From positions 93,382 to 157,381 of the forward strand of contig JAHFST010000008.1 of NCBI GenBank assembly GCA_023265625.1: DNA of 64,000 nt, given 5' to 3'. Within the stretch, counting starts at the first letter, position 1. Each line of letters begins with the position of its first letter. The notes beneath the pieces were generated by a model. That model was not told where the DNA came from, did not search any database, and worked only from the letters and a program-made list of their open reading frames with translations. The DNA is from Deltaproteobacteria bacterium (lineage in GTDB: Bacteria; UBA10199; JACPAL01; JAHFST01). Below, one piece after another: positions 63,073 to 64,000 of the stretch. A program made the position numbers and the translations under genes.

Positions 63073-63864
63073 ATGTCAGATAAGCTAAATCTACCCATCC
63101 CCATGCAGGTCCATGGGGGACAAAAAAAGGGAAAGCTTCGCGAGTACGTCGAGGCCCTCCTGACCGCTTTTTTGGTGGCCTTTTTCATCCGTTCCTTTGT
63201 GATCGAGGCCTTTAAAATTCCTTCCGCCTCGATGGTGCCAACCCTCATGATCGGTGATCATCTCTTTGTGAATAAATTCGTCTATGGGTTGCGTATTCCA
63301 TTCACGAAGAAAAAAATCGTTCATTTCCGGGATCCTGAGCGGGGAGAACCCATCGTTTTCATGTATCCGATGGATGAGTCGAAGGATTTTATCAAAAGAG
63401 TGGTGGGTCTGCCCGGTGATCGGATCAAGATCAAAGGGGATGATATTTGGGTCAATGAACAACCTGTCACTCGCATGGCATTGCAGATTGCCACACCACC
63501 CAACGGCGAGGAGACACACAAACTCTCAGTGGTATCGGACGCCGCGGCCGCCCAAGCCGGTGGATTGAACAACATCCCGTACTTTAAAGGCTGGGAAAAT
63601 TACCAGTTCTACCTGGAAAATATGGGAACGGCCCGGCACTTGATGCAGTTGGATATCCAAGCCTCCCTGGAAGAACAGGAGATCATCGTCCCGGAGGGGC
63701 ATCTCTTTGTGATGGGCGATAACCGTGACAACTCCTCAGACTCGCGCGATTGGGGGTTTGTCCCGCTGGAGAATGTGAAGGGAAGGGCGATGTTTATCTG
63801 GTTATCGATCGACTACGAAGGCAAAACGCTGCGCTGGAACCGGTTTGGGAAGGGGATTTACTAG
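63073..63864 (+). CDS. lepB: Signal peptidase I
   Basis: From the ATG at 63073 the protein is 263 residues. It cleaves Sec and Tat signal peptides at the outer face of the inner membrane. The membrane segment (TAFLVAFFIRSFVIEAFKI) is followed by the Ser box SASMVPTLMIGDHLFVNKF and the Lys box DFIKRVVGLPGD. The late motif is GHLFVMGDNRDNSSDSRDWG. An insertion between the Lys and late boxes makes it longer than minimal forms. TTG 63049 inside the palindrome is an unlikely alternative start. Confidence 0.95.
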   Translation: MSDKLNLPIPMQVHGGQKKGKLREYVEALLTAFLVAFFIRSFVIEAFKIPSASMVPTLMIGDHLFVNKFVYGLRIPFTKKKIVHFRDPERGEPIVFMYPMDESKDFIKRVVGLPGDRIKIKGDDIWVNEQPVTRMALQIATPPNGEETHKLSVVSDAAAAQAGGLNNIPYFKGWENYQFYLENMGTARHLMQLDIQASLEEQEIIVPEGHLFVMGDNRDNSSDSRDWGFVPLENVKGRAMFIWLSIDYEGKTLRWNRFGKGIY

Positions 63865-63915
63865 ATTTTCTCGCTTCCACTGTTAGCTAAAATTTAAAAC
63901 CGCACTGTTTAAGAT

Positions 63916-64000
63916 TCAAAACCGCACTTTTTTAAGATCCTCCCCCTTGACCTCTTTTTGATCCACGAGCTTGTTTTTGTACCAAAAGCGAATGGTGGCC
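63916..64000 (-). CDS. C-terminal end of a minus-strand protein (partial), unknown
   Basis: The frame is open from the window edge to TGA at 63916-63918: ATIRFWYKNKLVDQKEVKG then EDLKKVRF. It looks like a genuine basic C-terminus and converges on lepB. Just beyond the stop the segment AAAACCGCACT is repeated (63896-63906 and 63918-63928, approximate), a short tandem duplication of the 3' end. Too little is present to name a family. Confidence 0.5.
   Translation of the reverse strand, partial: ATIRFWYKNKLVDQKEVKGEDLKKVRF

Overview
The window reads as ordinary chromosome from a Gram-negative, Deltaproteobacteria-like bacterium. Gene order supports this: hslU-argB, tilS-ftsH-folP-glmM-pdxJ-nnrD-tsaE, lysC-cimA, pheA-tyrA-aroA-rpsA-sppA-ihfB. 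OmpA-type cell-envelope proteins, a SPOR protein, a hopene cyclase and Ser/Thr kinases agree with it. An uncultured groundwater-type deltaproteobacterial lineage is my guess; the sequence does not prove it. Genes are packed tightly, mostly with 4-30 nt overlaps, and mostly on the + strand. No gene-free gap exceeds 300 bases. I saw no tRNA, rRNA, CRISPR array or intact insertion sequence.

Layout. 1-3227: end of hslU, argB, an HNH nuclease, an RluA-type pseudouridine synthase and a PgeF-type protein. 3306-3772: a small DUF4258/DUF2283-like pair, the first member apparently frameshifted. 3838-13067: mutS, an amidase, glnD, two small unknowns, miaB, a DUF151 nuclease, a VanZ-like protein and a gamma-carbonic-anhydrase-like protein. 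13058-22823: tilS, ftsH, folP, a stand-alone ATPase where c-di-AMP genes often sit, glmM, pdxJ, nnrD, tsaE, lpdA. 22927-24259: two tandem PIN-toxin modules. 24314-28431: an orphan gene, then lysC and cimA. 28516-32320: a four-gene envelope cluster holding two PEGA/TPR-like secreted paralogues and two OmpA-domain proteins. 32295-35306: recG and convergent ygfZ. 35527-38685: a 1052-residue pseudokinase-TPR-GAF-coiled-coil-Fis-HTH regulator. 38806-46654: aromatic amino-acid genes, rpsA, sppA, ihfB, glpX and two small genes. 46612-48665 (-): squalene-hopene cyclase and a small upstream gene. 48829-53364: kinase-PEGA protein and two M16 peptidases. 53375-58014 (-): a 1310-residue protein of unknown function with four internal repeats, behind a PIN/RHH module. 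58131-64000: coiled-coil protein, argS, SPOR protein, RHH protein, lepA, lepB and the end of a minus-strand gene.

Most unusual items. (1) A perfect 28-bp palindrome occurs four times, with a further half copy. It lies inside miaB, forms the ftsH stop and folP start, and sits before two other genes. (2) The 1310-residue protein has four diverged copies of one domain and a basic coiled-coil tail. (3) The Fis-type regulator has a kinase fold without the catalytic Asp, and a 42-residue coiled-coil repeat encoded by exact 126-bp units. (4) The secreted PEGA/OmpA cluster contains two related proteins that may form an undescribed envelope system.
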